A stretch of 7,392 nucleotides of DNA from Gammaproteobacteria bacterium (GTDB lineage Bacteria > Pseudomonadota > Gammaproteobacteria > PS1 > Pseudothioglobaceae). The position numbers and the translations under genes were made by a program. Each line of letters starts with the position of its first letter. Positions within the stretch are counted from its first letter, which is position 1. The stretch lies in assembly GCA_003489145.1 (NCBI GenBank), contig DNJI01000015.1, positions 1-7,392 on the forward strand. Reading direction: 5' to 3'. Of the stretch, positions 5,420-7,392 are shown one piece after another. Under the pieces are notes generated by a model. It was not told where the DNA came from and searched no databases. It saw only the letters and a program-made list of their open reading frames with translations.

Positions 5420-6271
5420 TTATCCTTTATTAAAAATAATATTGTCAATCAATCGGGTTGATTCTAGAAAGACTGCGCATAATATCGCAATTTTACTTGT
5501 ATTATCAGTGATTTGCTTAAGGGTATTTGCATCTAGTGCTTCAAAATAATCCACTTTAAAATCCTCTGAAAGGGTATTTTTTGCCCTGTTAGTTAATACT
5601 TCGACCGGTGTATTGTCCAAATAATCTTGCTTGGCTTGAAGTAATACTTGATATAAGCGAGGTGCGACTTTCCTCTCATTAATCGACAAATATTGATTAC
5701 GCGTACTCATGGCTAGGCCGTCTTGCTCTCTAATGGTTGGCTGTGATAACAGCTTAATTTCTGGAAAATACTGATTAGCCATCTGTGTGATCAGCAATAA
5801 CTGTTGATAATCCTTTTGTCCAAATATAGTCATATCAGGTTTTACAATCTCAAACAAACGATGCACTACCTGCACCACCCCATTAAAATGCCCTGGCCTA
5901 GAAGCACCACACAAGATATCGCCCATCTCACCAACTTTAATATCACTGTCTAAACCCTGAGGATAAATCTGCTCAATACTTGGGATGAATAAACCATCAA
6001 CTTGATGCTGCTCTAGCAACACATTGTCTTGCTCAAATGTATTAGGATATTGGCCAAAATCTTCATTCTCGCCAAACTGTGTTGGGTTAACAAAAATACT
6101 TACCACAACTTTGTCAGCCTTTTGCTTAGCAAGCTCGACCAAAGCTAAATGCCCATCATGCAAACCACCCATGGTTGGCACAAAAGCGATGTGTTGACCT
6201 TGTAAATGCCAACTATCAATTGTGCTTTGAAGTGATTGAATTGTTGTATAAGTTTTCACGGAAATTTGCAA
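5420..6271 (-). CDS. panC: Pantothenate synthetase (pantoate--beta-alanine ligase)
   Basis: A protein of up to 283 residues. PanC condenses pantoate and beta-alanine with ATP, through a pantoyl-adenylate, to pantothenate, the CoA precursor. Motifs: the HIGH-type nucleotide site PTMGGLHDGH at 32-41, FVNPTQF at 60-66, GASRPGHFNGV at 122-132, GQKDYQQ at 151-157, and the KMSKS-like loop MSTRN at 188-192. All key regions are intact and the end (RLIDN) is typical. The start is unusual. No ATG is available: TTG at 6271-6269 directly abuts the panB stop, while GTG at 6258-6256 gives a 279-residue protein with exactly the N-terminal spacing of E. coli PanC (27 residues before PTMG). Neither has a clear Shine-Dalgarno sequence. 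Whichever is used, initiation probably depends on ribosomes finishing panB, keeping the two pathway enzymes in proportion. Confidence 0.95.
   Translation of the reverse strand: MQISVKTYTTIQSLQSTIDSWHLQGQHIAFVPTMGGLHDGHLALVELAKQKADKVVVSIFVNPTQFGENEDFGQYPNTFEQDNVLLEQHQVDGLFIPSIEQIYPQGLDSDIKVGEMGDILCGASRPGHFNGVVQVVHRLFEIVKPDMTIFGQKDYQQLLLITQMANQYFPEIKLLSQPTIREQDGLAMSTRNQYLSINERKVAPRLYQVLLQAKQDYLDNTPVEVLTNRAKNTLSEDFKVDYFEALDANTLKQITDNTSKIAILCAVFLESTRLIDNIIFNKG
5423..5428 (-). promoter_or_regulatory. Ribosome binding site of nfuA
   Basis: AAAGGA on the minus strand with 5 nt to the nfuA ATG, lying in the final codons of panC. It is the clearest Shine-Dalgarno site in the folK-to-thiL block; its neighbours have weak ones, which suggests stronger translation of nfuA. 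Confidence 0.65.
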
Positions 6272-7054
6272 CTAATAACTGTGTTCATCGCCTGGAAATG
6301 TTTGATCTTTTACTGCGCTGATAAATGCATTGACAGCACCTTGAATATCATTATTATCTTTTAGAAAGTTTTTAACAAATCTTGGCAAGTGCTTAGTATT
6401 AATCCCAAGCATGTCGTAGCTTACCAATACTTGTCCGTCACAATCAAGGCCTGCACCAATACCAATGGTGGGAATGCTCAATGCTTGAGAAACTTGCTTG
6501 GCTAACGCTGCCGGCACGCATTCAAGTACTAACATTTGCACGCCCCAAGCCTCTAAAGCCAATGCGTCGTCAATAATTCGTTTAGCGCTTACCTCATCTT
6601 TCCCTTGCACTTTATAGCCACCCATCTCAATCACTGATTGTGGCTGAAGACCCAAATGCCCACAGACTGGAATATTATTGGCTTGTAAAATCTCAAATGA
6701 ATCTTTATGCTCTTGCCCACCCTCAAACTTCACCATCTGTGCGCCCGCATCAATCAAACGCTGAGCATTCGCTAATGTTTGATTGGCACTGTCGTAGCTA
6801 TGGTAAGGCATGTCAGCAATCAGTAAGACACCTTGAATACCTTTTGCCACCGACTGAGTATGATAGACCATATCTCTCATGGTGACGCCAAGCGTATTTT
6901 CTCCACCTTGGATTACATTGCCCAGCGAATCACCTACCAAAATAACATCAATGCCACACTCATCAAACAACTGCGCAAACGAGGCGTCATAAGCCGTCAA
7001 ACAAGTGATCTTTTCTGGAGATTGTTTGAAGGTTTTTAACTCGTCAATTTTCAT
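6272..7054 (-). CDS. panB: 3-methyl-2-oxobutanoate hydroxymethyltransferase
   Basis: A 260-residue TIM-barrel enzyme that adds a hydroxymethyl group from 5,10-methylene-tetrahydrofolate to 2-ketoisovalerate, giving ketopantoate, the first step to pantothenate. The magnesium ligands D42 (VGDSLGN), D81 (ADMPYHSY) and E111 (KFEGG), and the catalytic E178 (LECVP), are all present and aligned with E. coli D45, D84, E114 and E181. GHLGLQPQS (132-140) and the C-terminal IGIGAG..CDGQVLV..D segment are hallmarks of the family. The ATG overlaps the folK stop by 4 nt (ATGA, 7051-7054), so panB is translationally coupled to folK. The pairing makes sense because PanB consumes a folate. No panE or panD is visible in the window. 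Confidence 0.97.
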   Translation of the reverse strand: MKIDELKTFKQSPEKITCLTAYDASFAQLFDECGIDVILVGDSLGNVIQGGENTLGVTMRDMVYHTQSVAKGIQGVLLIADMPYHSYDSANQTLANAQRLIDAGAQMVKFEGGQEHKDSFEILQANNIPVCGHLGLQPQSVIEMGGYKVQGKDEVSAKRIIDDALALEAWGVQMLVLECVPAALAKQVSQALSIPTIGIGAGLDCDGQVLVSYDMLGINTKHLPRFVKNFLKDNNDIQGAVNAFISAVKDQTFPGDEHSY

Positions 7055-7392
7055 AATTTAATCAACTCTGAAGTGTCTATTAGGTCAATTAATGCTTGTA
7101 GAGGGCCTAATACCGGCACCTTAAGATCCGACTCTAATTCAGACAATGGTATTAATACAAATGGTCTGTTCATCATTTCAGGGTGTGGAATGATTAACTG
7201 TTTTGATGCCACTACTTGCACACCGTAGAGAATGATATCTAAATCAATGGTTCTTGCGCCCCATTTTTTTTCTCGTACGCGGTGCTGCTTAGTTTCAATT
7301 TCTTGACACACATACAACAACTCTAGCGCAGTTAAGTGTGTATCTACTTGGCAGACGGCATTAATATAATCAGGCTGCTCAGAATCATCAAT
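7051..7392 (-). CDS. folK: 6-hydroxymethyl-7,8-dihydropterin pyrophosphokinase (HPPK), N-terminus cut by window edge
   Basis: The reading frame is open from the right edge and encodes 113 residues to the stop; about 45 N-terminal residues lie outside the window. HPPK transfers pyrophosphate from ATP to 6-hydroxymethyl-dihydropterin in folate synthesis. The visible part begins IDDSEQPDYINAVCQVDT, matching the QPDYLNA segment of the family. It then has the signature R..KWGARTIDLDIILYG, containing the two magnesium-binding aspartates (D50 and D52 of this fragment, equivalent to E. coli D95 and D97), and IPHPEMMNRPFVLIPLSEL. A TTG at 7320 could be mistaken for the start but lies in the middle of the domain. 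The stop overlaps the panB start by 4 nt. It is the most upstream gene seen in this operon, so the promoter is outside the window. Confidence 0.95.
   Translation of the reverse strand: MDDSEQPDYINAVCQVDTHLTALELLYVCQEIETKQHRVREKKWGARTIDLDIILYGVQVVASKQLIIPHPEMMNRPFVLIPLSELESDLKVPVLGPLQALIDLIDTSELIKL

Noticed and set aside
6640..7039. Plus-strand open frames 6640-6885 and 6833-7039
   Set aside because: Antisense to panB, overlapping each other, with no family resemblance.
7318..7320. TTG as a possible start of a short 89-codon folK
   Set aside because: The frame continues open to the window edge and encodes the conserved QPDYINAV part of HPPK, so the gene starts outside the window.

Overview
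This AT-rich bacterial window is densely packed with short-spaced or overlapping genes. Its proteins resemble gammaproteobacterial families: DksA with the DxxDRA tip, two-domain NfuA, two-ACT-domain IlvA and RimI. A CbbY-type phosphatase and the first residues of a monomeric NADP-isocitrate dehydrogenase point towards a chemoautotrophic marine gammaproteobacterium, for example the SUP05/Thioglobus sulfur-oxidiser group. That placement is an inference from gene content and composition, not a database result.

Layout. Right block (7392 down to 3380, minus strand): folK (N-terminus cut by the window edge), panB, panC, nfuA, an unrecognised four-helix membrane protein, and thiL. These genes overlap by 4 nt or lie 0 to 29 nt apart, so they look like one operon whose promoter lies beyond the right edge. 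Nearly all serve cofactor supply: folate (folK), pantothenate/CoA (panB, panC), Fe-S cluster delivery (nfuA) and thiamine diphosphate (thiL). Middle: dksA is alone on the plus strand (2829-3239), with a good sigma70-type promoter just upstream. It converges on thiL across a 140-nt spacer that holds a 121-nt imperfect palindrome and a tandem 20-bp duplication. Left block (2739 down to 1, minus strand): cbbY, ilvA, rimI and the 5' end of icd, again overlapping or nearly touching. The block diverges from dksA at an 89-nt intergenic region.

How the genes fit together. IlvA starts isoleucine synthesis. PanB uses ketoisovalerate from the same branched-chain pathway, and PanC completes pantothenate. 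ThiL makes thiamine diphosphate, a cofactor of acetolactate synthase. NfuA supports Fe-S enzymes such as dihydroxyacid dehydratase. Icd supplies 2-oxoglutarate and NADPH for biosynthesis. CbbY would remove an inhibitory RuBisCO by-product. DksA is the stringent-response co-regulator that typically controls such biosynthetic operons. Most of the window is ordinary housekeeping sequence. The least explained parts are the palindromic intergenic element, the unknown membrane protein, and the forced out-of-frame overlap between ilvA and rimI.
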